A stretch of DNA of 7,313 bases from DASYQV01 sp036005125. Its GTDB lineage: Bacteria > Acidobacteriota > Vicinamibacteria > Vicinamibacterales > UBA2999. The notes beneath the pieces are model-generated. The model was not told the origin of the DNA, ran no database searches, and worked only from the letters and a program-made list of their open reading frames with translations. Of this stretch, positions 1-6,284 are shown one piece after another. The stretch lies in NCBI GenBank assembly GCA_036005125.1, contig DASYQV010000281.1, forward strand, positions 1 through 7,313, written 5' to 3'. Each line of letters starts with the position of its first letter. Position 1 is the stretch's first letter. Made by a program: the position numbers and the translations under genes.

Positions 1-40
1 TCGGAAATCTCGAGCATGAGGCCCGTGTGATGACGATCAT
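1..40 (-). CDS. Start of a further operon gene, cut by the left edge (product unknown)
   Basis: An ATG at 40-38 overlaps the TGA stop of the permease (39-37) in an ATGA arrangement, the same coupling used by the ATPase/permease pair. It reads M-I-V-I-T-R-A-S and stays open to the edge. A second ATG at 17-15, in another frame, gives M-L-E-I-S and also stays open. Neither has a good Shine-Dalgarno sequence, so I cannot choose between them. The tight spacing makes a further co-transcribed gene likely. In related gene clusters a DUF420 membrane protein or a SCO-type copper chaperone often follows, and the M-L-E-I-S start would suit a DUF420 protein, but too few codons are visible to identify it. 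Confidence 0.35.
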   Translation of the reverse strand, partial: MIVITRASCSRFP

Positions 41-810
41 CCGCGCAATGGACGGCTGACCGCAAGCGTACTGCCCACGACCATTGCCGCCGCAAACGCG
101 GCCGTGAGCCCGACCGACAGGGTCAATGAAGGCGCCGACGCCGCATGGCCGAACAGGACGAGACGGATAGCATCCACCCCGTACGTCAGCGGGTTGATCG
201 CCATGATGATCCGCACCCATCCCGAGGCGCCCGATTCGGGAAAGAGCGCGCCCGACAGCAGCCACATCGGGACGAGGAACAGGTTCATGATCGCGTGGAA
301 GCCCTGGGTCGACTCCATGTTCCAGGCGATCAGGAAGCCTAGGCCTGTCAGCCCTACCGCAACGAGCAGCAGCACGCCGGCGAGCGGCACGATGGCTGCC
401 AGCGTGAGCGGGACCCGTGCGAGCGGCGCGAGCAGCAGGAACAGGCCCGCTTGAGCGACGGCCAGCGTCGTGCCGCCGAGAATCTTGCCCAGCACGATCG
501 CGCTGCGCCGGACCGGCGCGACGAGGACGCCCTGCAGGAAGCCTTCGCGGCGATCCTCGATCACCGAGATCGTCGAAAAGATCGCTGTGAAGAGGATGAT
601 GAGCGCGAGCGTGCCTGGAAAGAAATATTCCAGGTAGCCGCCCGCCAGCCGCGCCTCGGGGCCGGCCTGGAACGACCGGCCGAGGCCCGAGCCAATCAGA
701 AACCAGAACACCACCGGCGAGCCGAGCGCACCGATGATGCGGCTGCGCTGACGGACGAAGCGCATGACGTCGCGTACCCACAGTCCCCACACCGCACGCA
801 GGTAGGTCAT
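37..810 (-). CDS. ABC-2 type transporter permease (257 aa)
   Basis: Integral membrane subunit of an ABC exporter, pairing with the ATPase encoded just upstream. The protein has about six hydrophobic segments (roughly residues 25-42, 64-84, 113-131, 137-162, 172-190 and 232-251). Between the second and third lies the family's cytoplasmic segment with E-D-R-R-E-G (85-90), followed by V-L-V-A-P-V-R-R, the hallmark of ABC-2 permeases of the NodJ/DrrB type. The length is normal for a one-domain permease. The start at 810 is supported by GGGGAG eight bases upstream and by the ATGA overlap with the ATPase stop. An in-frame extension to 1122 lies inside the ATPase gene and is not real. The position after heme A and heme O synthase genes suggests export of something needed for oxidase assembly. 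The substrate is unknown. Confidence 0.93.
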   Translation of the reverse strand: MTYLRAVWGLWVRDVMRFVRQRSRIIGALGSPVVFWFLIGSGLGRSFQAGPEARLAGGYLEYFFPGTLALIILFTAIFSTISVIEDRREGFLQGVLVAPVRRSAIVLGKILGGTTLAVAQAGLFLLLAPLARVPLTLAAIVPLAGVLLLVAVGLTGLGFLIAWNMESTQGFHAIMNLFLVPMWLLSGALFPESGASGWVRIIMAINPLTYGVDAIRLVLFGHAASAPSLTLSVGLTAAFAAAMVVGSTLAVSRPLRG

Positions 811-1727
811 TCGAGCCGCTCCCCGGTGAAGTGAATGAAGGCATCTTCGAGCGTCGGGCGCCCGAACGTGATGGCGTCGATCTCGCCGGGAAACGCCTCG
901 ACCACGGCCGGCACGAACTCGTGGCCCTGACGCTTCTCGATGCGCAGGCGTCCGTCGACCAAATCCACTTTTACCCCGAAACGCTGCCTGATCGCGGGCG
1001 CGAGCGCCTCCGGATCGCGGGCCGCGATGGCGATCACGTCGCCCCCTACGGCGTCGACGAGCTGCCCGGGCGTGCCGAGCGCGACGACAGAGCCCCGGTG
1101 CACGATCGCCACGCGGTCGCACACGGTGGCTTCGTCCATCAGGTGAGTGGTCATTACGACCGTCATGCCCTGCGCGCGCAGCTCGGCAAGCTGATCCCGG
1201 ACATCACGGCGGGCCGCGGGGTCGAGTCCTGTGGTCGGCTCGTCGAGGATCAGCAGCTCGGGGCGCGTCATGAGCGCCTTGGCCAGCTCCGCACGCCGCT
1301 GCAACCCGCCGGACAACGTATTCACGAGGTCGGCGGAGCGATCGGCGAGTCCGACGGCGCCGAGCGCGAATCGCGCGCGGGAGGCGAGATCAGCGCCGTG
1401 AAGTCCGTACAGCCGCCCGTGACAGCGGAGGTTCTCCTCCACCGTCAACTGCCGATCGATCGCCGGCGCCTGGAAGACGACGCCGAGCCGCGCGCGCACC
1501 TCGTGCGGCCGCTCGGCAACGTCGATGCCGAATACACGCACGGTGCCGCTCGTCGCGCGCATGAGCGTCGAGACAATCCGGAACAGCGTGGTTTTGCCGC
1601 CCCCATTCGGGCCGAGCAGCGCGAACCATTCCGCCGCCGCGACGTCGAACGACACGTCCGACAGCGCGACGCGCTCATCGTAGCGATGATGGAGGTGCGA
1701 GACGGCCAGCGCAGGTGTTACAGCCAG
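807..1727 (-). CDS. ABC transporter ATP-binding protein, start codon uncertain (about 306 aa)
   Basis: Nucleotide-binding subunit of the ABC-2 exporter. Counting from a CTG at 1727: an aromatic A-loop Tyr16, Walker A G-P-N-G-G-G-K-T-T (39-47), Q-loop Gln86, signature L-S-G-G-L-Q-R-R (138-145), Walker B L-L-I-L-D-E-P (158-164) with a D-loop, and switch His195. From about 218 there is a C-terminal extension like that of DrrA/CcmA-type exporters (DUF4162-like), ending in the typical T-L-E-D-A-F-I. The N-terminal beta strand needs codons upstream of 1700, yet no ATG, GTG or TTG lies in frame near there. Possible starts are CTG (1727), GTA (1721) or CTG (1709). The first GTG, at 1655, would delete the A-loop. 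The 5' end overlaps or abuts the ctaB stop at 1718, implying coupled translation. The function is certain; the start is not. Confidence 0.93.
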   Translation of the reverse strand: MAVTPALAVSHLHHRYDERVALSDVSFDVAAAEWFALLGPNGGGKTTLFRIVSTLMRATSGTVRVFGIDVAERPHEVRARLGVVFQAPAIDRQLTVEENLRCHGRLYGLHGADLASRARFALGAVGLADRSADLVNTLSGGLQRRAELAKALMTRPELLILDEPTTGLDPAARRDVRDQLAELRAQGMTVVMTTHLMDEATVCDRVAIVHRGSVVALGTPGQLVDAVGGDVIAIAARDPEALAPAIRQRFGVKVDLVDGRLRIEKRQGHEFVPAVVEAFPGEIDAITFGRPTLEDAFIHFTGERLE

Positions 1728-2647
1728 ATGCGATCGACAACCAGAGCGCCCCAGAGCAGGGGCAGATAGACAATCGAGGCGAGGAACAATCTCCGCGCGG
1801 CGGTCGTGGAGCGCTCGCGCGCGAAGCGCACGCTCAACGCCACGAGCGCGGCTCCAAGAGCCAGCGCGACGGCCACGTACGCCGGACCGGCAAGACCCAC
1901 AACTGCCGGCGCCACGCTGACAGGGAGCAGCACGACCGCGTAGAGCAGTGCCTGCCGGCCCGTGCTGCGGCCATCCGGTTCGAGAACCGGCAGCAGCGGA
2001 ATGCCGGCCCGCGCGTAGTCCTCGCGGTACAGCCAGGCAATTGCGAGGAAGTGCGGCATCTGCCAGAAGAACACGATCGCGAAGAGGACCACTGCGGGCA
2101 TCGAGATCCGGCCGGTTGCGGCCGTCCAGCCGATGACTGCCGGCAGAGCACCGGGAAACGCCCCGATCAGCGTCGAGAGCCACGTGCGTCGCTTCAACGG
2201 CGTGTACAGCAGGATGTAGCTTGCCAGCGTCAGCGCCGCCACGGCCGCCGACATGACGTTCACGCCAAGAGCGAGCACCAGGAGGCCCGCGGCCGAGAGC
2301 AGCAAGCCGAATCGCATGCCCTCGGACACATGCATGCGACCGTCAGGCAGCGGGCGGCGCATGGTGCGTCGCATGAGCCCGTCGGTTTCACGCTCCCAGA
2401 CCTGATTGAGCGCGGCGGCACCTCCCGCAACCAACGCTGTCCCGATGAGCGTCTGCAGCAGCGTGAGCGGTGGCACGGCAGCGGGGGCCGCCAGATACAG
2501 TCCGGCAAGCGTGGTGATGAGCACCAGGAGGTTCAGGCGGGGCTTCGTGAGCGCGAGGAAATCCGCCGTGCGTCCGTACGCGACCGACTGCGTGCGGCGC
2601 GGCACGGTTGCAACCGGAGAGACAGAGACTTCCAGGGCGTGCTTCAC
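1718..2647 (-). CDS. ctaB: Protoheme IX farnesyltransferase (heme O synthase), 309 aa
   Basis: UbiA-superfamily membrane prenyltransferase that adds a farnesyl group from farnesyl diphosphate to the heme B vinyl group, giving heme O for terminal oxidases. The first prenyl-diphosphate/Mg site is N-Q-V-W-E-R-E-T-D (Asn81, Glu85, Asp89), followed by L-M-R-R-T-M-R-R-P-L-P. Family motifs T-K-P-R-L (34-38), Y-T-P-L-K-R-R-T (148-155), F-W-Q-M-P-H-F (194-200) and Y-R-E-D-Y-A-R-A-G-I-P (207-217) are intact. About nine hydrophobic segments and the length fit the family. The start is GTG at 2647, overlapping the ctaA TGA as GTGA. There is no clear ribosome site, so translation is probably coupled to ctaA. 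The product feeds heme O to CtaA encoded immediately upstream. Confidence 0.96.
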   Translation of the reverse strand: MKHALEVSVSPVATVPRRTQSVAYGRTADFLALTKPRLNLLVLITTLAGLYLAAPAAVPPLTLLQTLIGTALVAGGAAALNQVWERETDGLMRRTMRRPLPDGRMHVSEGMRFGLLLSAAGLLVLALGVNVMSAAVAALTLASYILLYTPLKRRTWLSTLIGAFPGALPAVIGWTAATGRISMPAVVLFAIVFFWQMPHFLAIAWLYREDYARAGIPLLPVLEPDGRSTGRQALLYAVVLLPVSVAPAVVGLAGPAYVAVALALGAALVALSVRFARERSTTAARRLFLASIVYLPLLWGALVVDRIWL

Positions 2648-3657
2648 GCGTCGGCACCAGTGGACGGGTTCGGGTCGGGCCTACGGATGTAGGTCGCATT
2701 GTAGCCGTAAGCCGGCTCCTCCGCCTGCGCAGCGCGCCCTGCGGCCGCAAAACGCGACCGGTACGCCCGAAGCGTCAAGACGAGCGAGGTGCCGAGCACC
2801 ATCCCGCCGGTCGCGACGTGCACGGAGTTGATGATGAACTGCTTCGCGGTCCAGATCACGTATGCGCCGAGCGTCACTTGCACCGCGAGCAGCACGCACA
2901 ACATCGCCGCCGGACGCACCAGCTCACGTCGATCGCGGTGGTGGAAAAGGATACGTGCCGTCGTGCTCAGAATAAGCGTCGTCACCAGGAGCGCGCCGAG
3001 GCGATGGGCGAAGTGCACCGCGATCTTCGCGTCCCAGTGCGTCGGCACCAGTTGGCCGAACGCCAGCGGGAAGTCAGGGATCGCCAGCCCCGCTTCCGTG
3101 TGCCTCATCGTCGCGCCAATGAGAATCTGAATATAGATGGCTGTCGTCGTGACGGCTGTGATTGTCTGCAGCGCGCGGTCCGCGGGAGTGATTGTGCCGT
3201 ACCCATCCGCGTAACCTCGCAGCCAGCCTCGCGACGTGACCAGAGCGATCGTGACGGTGAGACACAGGACGAGCTGCGCGAGGCCCGCATGGGAGATCGA
3301 GATCGCGTCCGGCAGGTACCAGAGGACGGTGATGCCGCCCAGAATGCCCTGGGTGATCACCGCGGCCAGCGCCAGAAACCCGAGGCGCCGTACCCAGCGC
3401 CGGGGCTCGGCGCGCCATAACCAGATGGCGAGCACGACAATCAGGACACCGACCGTGCTGGCGATCAACCGGTGGCCGTGCTCGTAGAAGATCCCGCCCA
3501 CCATCTTGTCGAGCGGGAACGAGAACATGAACCACCCGTACGTGTTCGGCCAATCGGGGACCGCGAGGCCGGAACCGGTGCTCGTGACGAGACCTCCGGC
3601 GAAGATCAGGAGCAGAGTGGACGCTGCAACGAGGGCCGCGAACAGGTGTAGAACCAT
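2644..3657 (-). CDS. ctaA: Heme A synthase, COX15/CtaA family (337 aa)
   Basis: Membrane enzyme that oxidises the C8 methyl group of heme O to a formyl group, making heme A for aa3-type cytochrome c oxidase. Eight hydrophobic helices form two similar halves: G-S-G-L-A-V-P-D-W-P (28-37) in the first is echoed by E-A-G-L-A-I-P-D-F-P (188-197) in the second. Heme-ligand histidines are in place: E-H-G-H-R (60, 62), I-S-H-A-G (123), H-F-A-H-R (215, 218) and N-S-V-H (280). The ATG at 3657 starts just before helix 1, as usual. A TTG at 3711 would add 18 residues, and the open frame continues to 3756 through the heptad repeat, which I judge non-coding. No start has a good ribosome site. This is the first gene of the overlapping operon with ctaB. 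Confidence 0.95.
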   Translation of the reverse strand: MVLHLFAALVAASTLLLIFAGGLVTSTGSGLAVPDWPNTYGWFMFSFPLDKMVGGIFYEHGHRLIASTVGVLIVVLAIWLWRAEPRRWVRRLGFLALAAVITQGILGGITVLWYLPDAISISHAGLAQLVLCLTVTIALVTSRGWLRGYADGYGTITPADRALQTITAVTTTAIYIQILIGATMRHTEAGLAIPDFPLAFGQLVPTHWDAKIAVHFAHRLGALLVTTLILSTTARILFHHRDRRELVRPAAMLCVLLAVQVTLGAYVIWTAKQFIINSVHVATGGMVLGTSLVLTLRAYRSRFAAAGRAAQAEEPAYGYNATYIRRPDPNPSTGADA

Positions 3658-3714
3658 GCCATGGGTACGAAGGAGTGAATCAGGCGCGACGTGCGGGTGG
3701 CCACGTCCCAAGGC

Positions 3715-3742
3715 GATTTGTGATTCATGATCCGCGATTCGT
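3715..3742 (+). repeat. Heptad repeat array, left arm (4 x 7 bp)
   Basis: Four consecutive 7-bp units read GATTTGT, GATTCAT, GATCCGC and GATTCGT, giving a consensus near GATTYRT. The array is oriented opposite to the one at 3797-3830, so the two can pair into a long imperfect stem around the hairpin at 3769-3789. The ctaA open frame runs through it, which probably explains the spurious N-terminal extension. Confidence 0.8.
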
Positions 3743-3768
3743 GCTCCGACCGCCACGCCGTGTCTCCC

Positions 3769-3789
3769 GGAACGGCTCAGCGCCGTTCC
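3769..3789. repeat. Perfect inverted repeat (8-bp stem, 5-base loop)
   Basis: GGAACGGC and GCCGTTCC flank the loop TCAGC. The hairpin lies midway between two opposed heptad arrays and downstream of the lipoprotein gene. No run of T follows it on either strand, so it does not look like a standard intrinsic terminator. It may instead act as an RNA-stability or attenuation element, or be the core of a composite palindromic repeat. Confidence 0.75.
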
Positions 3790-3796
3790 TTGATCG

Positions 3797-3830
3797 CGAA
3801 TCGCAAATCACGAATCACGAATCGCAAATG
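3797..3830 (-). repeat. Heptad repeat array, right arm (about 5 x 7 bp)
   Basis: On the plus strand the units are CGAATCG, CAAATCA, CGAATCA and CGAATCG, then a partial CAAATG. On the minus strand they match the GATTYGT unit of the left arm. The array begins directly after the lipoprotein stop codon (3831-3833), so it forms the start of that gene's 3' untranslated region. Confidence 0.85.
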
Positions 3831-4625
3831 TCAAGACGTCATCTTGAACGTGAACGACACGTCCTTCGTTTCTTTGTCGCCGATCGTCACGTTCTGGGTC
3901 TGCGCGCCCAGCTTCTCGTGCCACGCCTCGATCGTGTAGGTCCCGGGCGGCAGGCCTTTCAGCGCGAACTTCCCGTCCTGACCGGTCGTCGAGAAATAGG
4001 GGTGATCCAGCACGCCCACATACGCGTTCATCCAGCCGTGCACGTCGCACTTGAACGGCAGCATCACTTCCTTCGTGGTGAACGTGTGGTTGAACTTCAT
4101 CCCCTGGATCGGCTGACCGGTATTGAACTCCTGGTTGTTCTTCGGCAGCGCGTGAATGTTGTGGAGCGTCGGGTCGCTGTTGAGGATCTCGAGCGGCTGG
4201 CCGACCATGATGCCGAACACATGCGGCCGATAGTGGCAGCCCTTCTGATCGAGAACGAGCGACGTCGATGGGGTCGGGAAGGTGCGGTTGCCGAGGCCGT
4301 CCTTCACGTAGACGAATACGTTCTGCAGCGCGCCACCATCGCCCGTGAGAATGAACTCGGTCGTCGTGCCCTTGCCTTCGCGCACGCACACCGGATCAGC
4401 GTTCATCTTGATGCCTTCGGGCTTGGGCGCCTCGCCTTCCAGCTTGATCGCCCCGGTGATGTTGCCGGCGGTGTTCGGATCCACGGCACTGGCCGCCGGC
4501 GCCCCGGATGGAGCCGCCGAGCCGCTCGGCGCGGCCTCTTGTTTACTGCTTCCGCCGCAGGCGGCAGCAGTGACAGCGATGGCCAGTACGGGAGCCATCA
4601 GACCTTTCAGCGAACATGATGACAT
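3831..4625 (-). CDS. Cupredoxin-like lipoprotein with C-terminal carboxypeptidase-regulatory-like domain (264 aa)
   Basis: Predicted exported copper-binding lipoprotein; I recognise the type but no named gene. A hydrophobic signal ends at V-T-A-A-A-C with lipidated Cys23, followed by a Gly/Ser/Ala/Pro-rich linker to about 55. The middle domain has a plastocyanin-like type 1 copper pattern: L-H-N-I-H (His155 or His158), then C-D-V-H-G-W-M (Cys193, His196, Met199). The tail, from about 203, has G-K-F-A-L-K-G-L-P-P-G-T-Y-T-I-E-A-W-H, typical of carboxypeptidase-regulatory-like or SpaA-like beta domains. Cys80 and Cys130 are further conserved-looking residues. The ATG at 4625 is chosen because AGGAG lies nine bases upstream; an upstream ATG at 4655 lacks this. 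It may carry electrons or copper for the respiratory chain served by the neighbouring heme A genes, but its partner is unknown. Confidence 0.85.
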   Translation of the reverse strand: MSSCSLKGLMAPVLAIAVTAAACGGSSKQEAAPSGSAAPSGAPAASAVDPNTAGNITGAIKLEGEAPKPEGIKMNADPVCVREGKGTTTEFILTGDGGALQNVFVYVKDGLGNRTFPTPSTSLVLDQKGCHYRPHVFGIMVGQPLEILNSDPTLHNIHALPKNNQEFNTGQPIQGMKFNHTFTTKEVMLPFKCDVHGWMNAYVGVLDHPYFSTTGQDGKFALKGLPPGTYTIEAWHEKLGAQTQNVTIGDKETKDVSFTFKMTS

Positions 4626-4689
4626 TGAGTTTCTCTCCTGACGCGGCTGGCGCATTCGTGACGTTGCAGGCGGATGCCAAACCTGTTCA

Positions 4690-4718
4690 GAAATATCACG
4701 GGGACGGCGGGGCGTAAA
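4690..4718 (-). promoter_or_regulatory. Possible sigma70-like promoter for the lipoprotein gene
   Basis: On the minus strand TTTACG (4718-4713) and TATTTC (4695-4690) are separated by exactly 17 bases in the 97-bp gap between the peptidase and lipoprotein genes. The match is only 4/6 and 3/6 to consensus. Transcription would begin near 4683, leaving a leader of about 58 bases. The same -35 hexamer and spacing occur before the tRNA. Confidence 0.3.
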
Positions 4719-4722
4719 GAGC

Positions 4723-6192
4723 CTACGATGTGCGGCCGCCTGCCTCTGTTATCTTCCGAAGCACACGATCCTGCATCCACTTGGTGTCCCACCACTCGAC
4801 CGGATTGACCGGACGTCCGTTGACCATCATCGTGAAGTGCAGGTGATCGCCGCCGGCAAGGCCGGTCATCCCGCTGCGACCGATGGTCTGTCCCTTCTCG
4901 ACGCGATCCCCCGGTTTGACGTCCATCGACGAGAGGTGGCCGTAGAGGGACTGGACCCCGAGACCGTGGTCGATCACGACGCAATTGCCGTAGATGCCGA
5001 GGTAATCCGCGTGCACGACCACGCCGCGCTGCGCGGCGACGACCGGCACGTTGGCCGTGACCGCGAGATCGAATCCGAGATGGACCTGCTGATCGACTTC
5101 CTTCCCCTGGTACACGTAGGTCCGGTGATCGGCGAACTTCGCCTCCACTTGAGAATTCCCGAGCTGCTGGAAGTTGTCCTTCCACAGCATCTCGGGGGCG
5201 CTTTTCCGGGCGAGCGCCGCGAGGGTCTCCGCGTTTTTCCGGCGGAGGTCACCGTTGATCCGCAGGAACGAGGTCAGCAGATCCTCTCCCGATGTGGAGA
5301 CCGGCAGATCGGGAGTGTGACTCCCGATGGCCGGCACCACACGCTGAAGGAACCGGTCGTCAAGCTGGATGCGGCTTCGTGCAAAGGGCTTCGGAAACGC
5401 GCGATGGTCGAGCGGCGCCGTGGCCTGGTTGCCCGCCGCGTCCCGTGCGAACACCTCGATCGGAGCGTTCAGGTCCTGGTCGTGGAGCAACGCGAAGAAG
5501 GCGACGCGCGTGGCGGGCTCCGCAATACCGACCGCCGATCCCGGGAAACCGGGATACGTCTCGTCGCCAACGCGCACGCCCGACTCCACGTCGGGAGGCG
5601 TCGCGCGGTACACGACGAACTCGGCGCCGCCATGGTTGATGTAGTGGTGGGTCGAGAGCACCGCTACGCGCGGCGGCTCGAGGCGGACCTGCACGTCCCG
5701 TGCGGCGGTCGACTCGGCCTGCCGGAGTCCATAGAGAACGGGACGTGAGGCACGCACCACGATACGGGCCGCGCCGGGCTGCAACTCCGGGATGTTGCGC
5801 TTGCCAATCGGCCGGCTGATGTAGATCCGTTCGGCCGTGTCCTGCTTGACGTCGGCCTCCACCCCGCCGCGCAACACACGCGCGGCGGAGACCCCGGCCT
5901 CCACCCCGCCGCGCAACACACGCGCGGCGGGGACCCCGGCCTGCGCCGGTTGACCGAGCACGAACACCGGCAACGTCTTGCCGTTCTGCTCGACCGCGAC
6001 GTTGATCTGGGTGAATCGCCCTCCGGGTGCTTCCACCATCACCTCGAGGGCCGTCGTCTGCCCGATGAACTTCTCCGGCTGCCGTATCTGAACGCTCGGA
6101 CCTACCGCCCGTCCCGCCCAGACCCACGCGCCCAGGCCGGCAACGAGTGCGAGGACGACGAGCACACCAAGGAATTTCAGGAACGCACGCAT
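4723..6192 (-). CDS. Membrane-anchored M23 (LytM-type) metallopeptidase (489 aa)
   Basis: Predicted periplasmic peptidoglycan endopeptidase or amidase activator. An N-terminal helix (about 4-26) serves as a signal anchor. Residues about 30-300 look like beta-rich extracellular domains without a recognised enzyme motif. The C-terminal peptidase domain (about 365-465) keeps the zinc ligands: H-L-G-F-D (His371, Asp375) and H-L-H (His452, with His450), plus the catalytic-type His419 in Y-G-H-L-S. Because all of these are intact it is probably active rather than a degenerate activator. An in-frame 14-residue duplication occurs at about 86-113. The start at 6192 places the anchor at the N-terminus; ATG 6225 is an alternative, and neither has a strong ribosome site. 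A TATGAT box at 6204-6199 could give an almost leaderless transcript. It is divergent from the tRNA. Confidence 0.9.
   Translation of the reverse strand: MRAFLKFLGVLVVLALVAGLGAWVWAGRAVGPSVQIRQPEKFIGQTTALEVMVEAPGGRFTQINVAVEQNGKTLPVFVLGQPAQAGVPAARVLRGGVEAGVSAARVLRGGVEADVKQDTAERIYISRPIGKRNIPELQPGAARIVVRASRPVLYGLRQAESTAARDVQVRLEPPRVAVLSTHHYINHGGAEFVVYRATPPDVESGVRVGDETYPGFPGSAVGIAEPATRVAFFALLHDQDLNAPIEVFARDAAGNQATAPLDHRAFPKPFARSRIQLDDRFLQRVVPAIGSHTPDLPVSTSGEDLLTSFLRINGDLRRKNAETLAALARKSAPEMLWKDNFQQLGNSQVEAKFADHRTYVYQGKEVDQQVHLGFDLAVTANVPVVAAQRGVVVHADYLGIYGNCVVIDHGLGVQSLYGHLSSMDVKPGDRVEKGQTIGRSGMTGLAGGDHLHFTMMVNGRPVNPVEWWDTKWMQDRVLRKITEAGGRTS
5854..5937. repeat. 42-bp palindromic tandem duplication inside the M23 gene
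   Basis: Two 42-bp copies (5854-5895 and 5896-5937) differ at one base (A5890 versus G5932), and the first bases of a third copy follow. The right copy contains an 11-bp perfect stem, CCCCGCCGCGC (5904-5914) with GCGCGGCGGGG (5922-5932), around the loop AACACAC. The left copy keeps ten of the eleven pairs. Since 42 is divisible by three, each copy adds 14 residues (A-A-R-V-L-R-G-G-V-E-A and flanks) without breaking the frame. It looks like a REP- or RPE-like element tolerated in a linker. Confidence 0.9.
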
Positions 6193-6233
6193 CCTGTGAT
6201 CATAGCGCGCCCGATCCCGAGTCATAGCTGGGC

Positions 6234-6262
6234 TTTACGGCGCGTGATACATGGGCTAACAT
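6234..6262 (+). promoter_or_regulatory. Probable promoter of the tRNA-Glu gene
   Basis: TTTACG (6234-6239) and TAACAT (6257-6262) are spaced by 17 bases, 22 bases ahead of the mature tRNA 5' end. Each hexamer matches four of six consensus bases. Position and spacing suit a short-leader tRNA transcript starting near 6269. Confidence 0.5.
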
Positions 6263-6284
6263 TTGAGGGTTCCTCGCGACGAGT

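Larger units (their letters stand above)
3658..3830. other. Intergenic region before ctaA, holding repeats and a hairpin
   Basis: This 173-bp gap between the lipoprotein stop and the ctaA start holds two inverted heptad arrays and a central perfect hairpin (listed separately). I see no convincing -35/-10 pair for ctaA on the minus strand, so ctaA is either read through from the lipoprotein gene or uses a promoter I cannot recognise. Confidence 0.7.

Noticed and set aside
831..1769. Long plus-strand open frame opposite the ABC ATPase (312 aa)
   Set aside because: It is the antisense of a gene with all ABC motifs; the translation is Arg/His/Asp-rich with no recognisable domain, as expected for a GC-rich shadow frame.
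1728..2183. N-terminal extension of the ABC ATPase into ctaB (458 aa frame)
   Set aside because: The added residues are ctaB read in the wrong frame, Arg/Gly/Ser-rich and unlike any ABC N-terminus.
1715..2692. Long plus-strand open frame opposite ctaB (325 aa)
   Set aside because: Antisense to a clear CtaB; the composition is Arg/Gln/His-rich and without motifs.
2608..3420. Plus-strand open frame opposite ctaA (270 aa)
   Set aside because: Antisense to an intact CtaA with conserved heme-ligand histidines; low-complexity charged translation.
3769..3789. Hairpin as an intrinsic terminator after the lipoprotein gene
   Set aside because: No U-rich tract follows on either strand, so it is listed only as an inverted repeat.
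3715..3830. Heptad arrays as a CRISPR array
   Set aside because: Units are 7 bp and contiguous, with no unique spacers and no cas genes nearby.
3675..4619. Plus-strand open frame across the repeats and opposite the lipoprotein (314 aa)
   Set aside because: Partly encoded by the heptad array and otherwise antisense to a lipoprotein with a clear signal and ribosome site.
4837..5748. Plus-strand open frame opposite the M23 peptidase (303 aa)
   Set aside because: Antisense to a gene with intact zinc-ligand motifs; no domain of its own.
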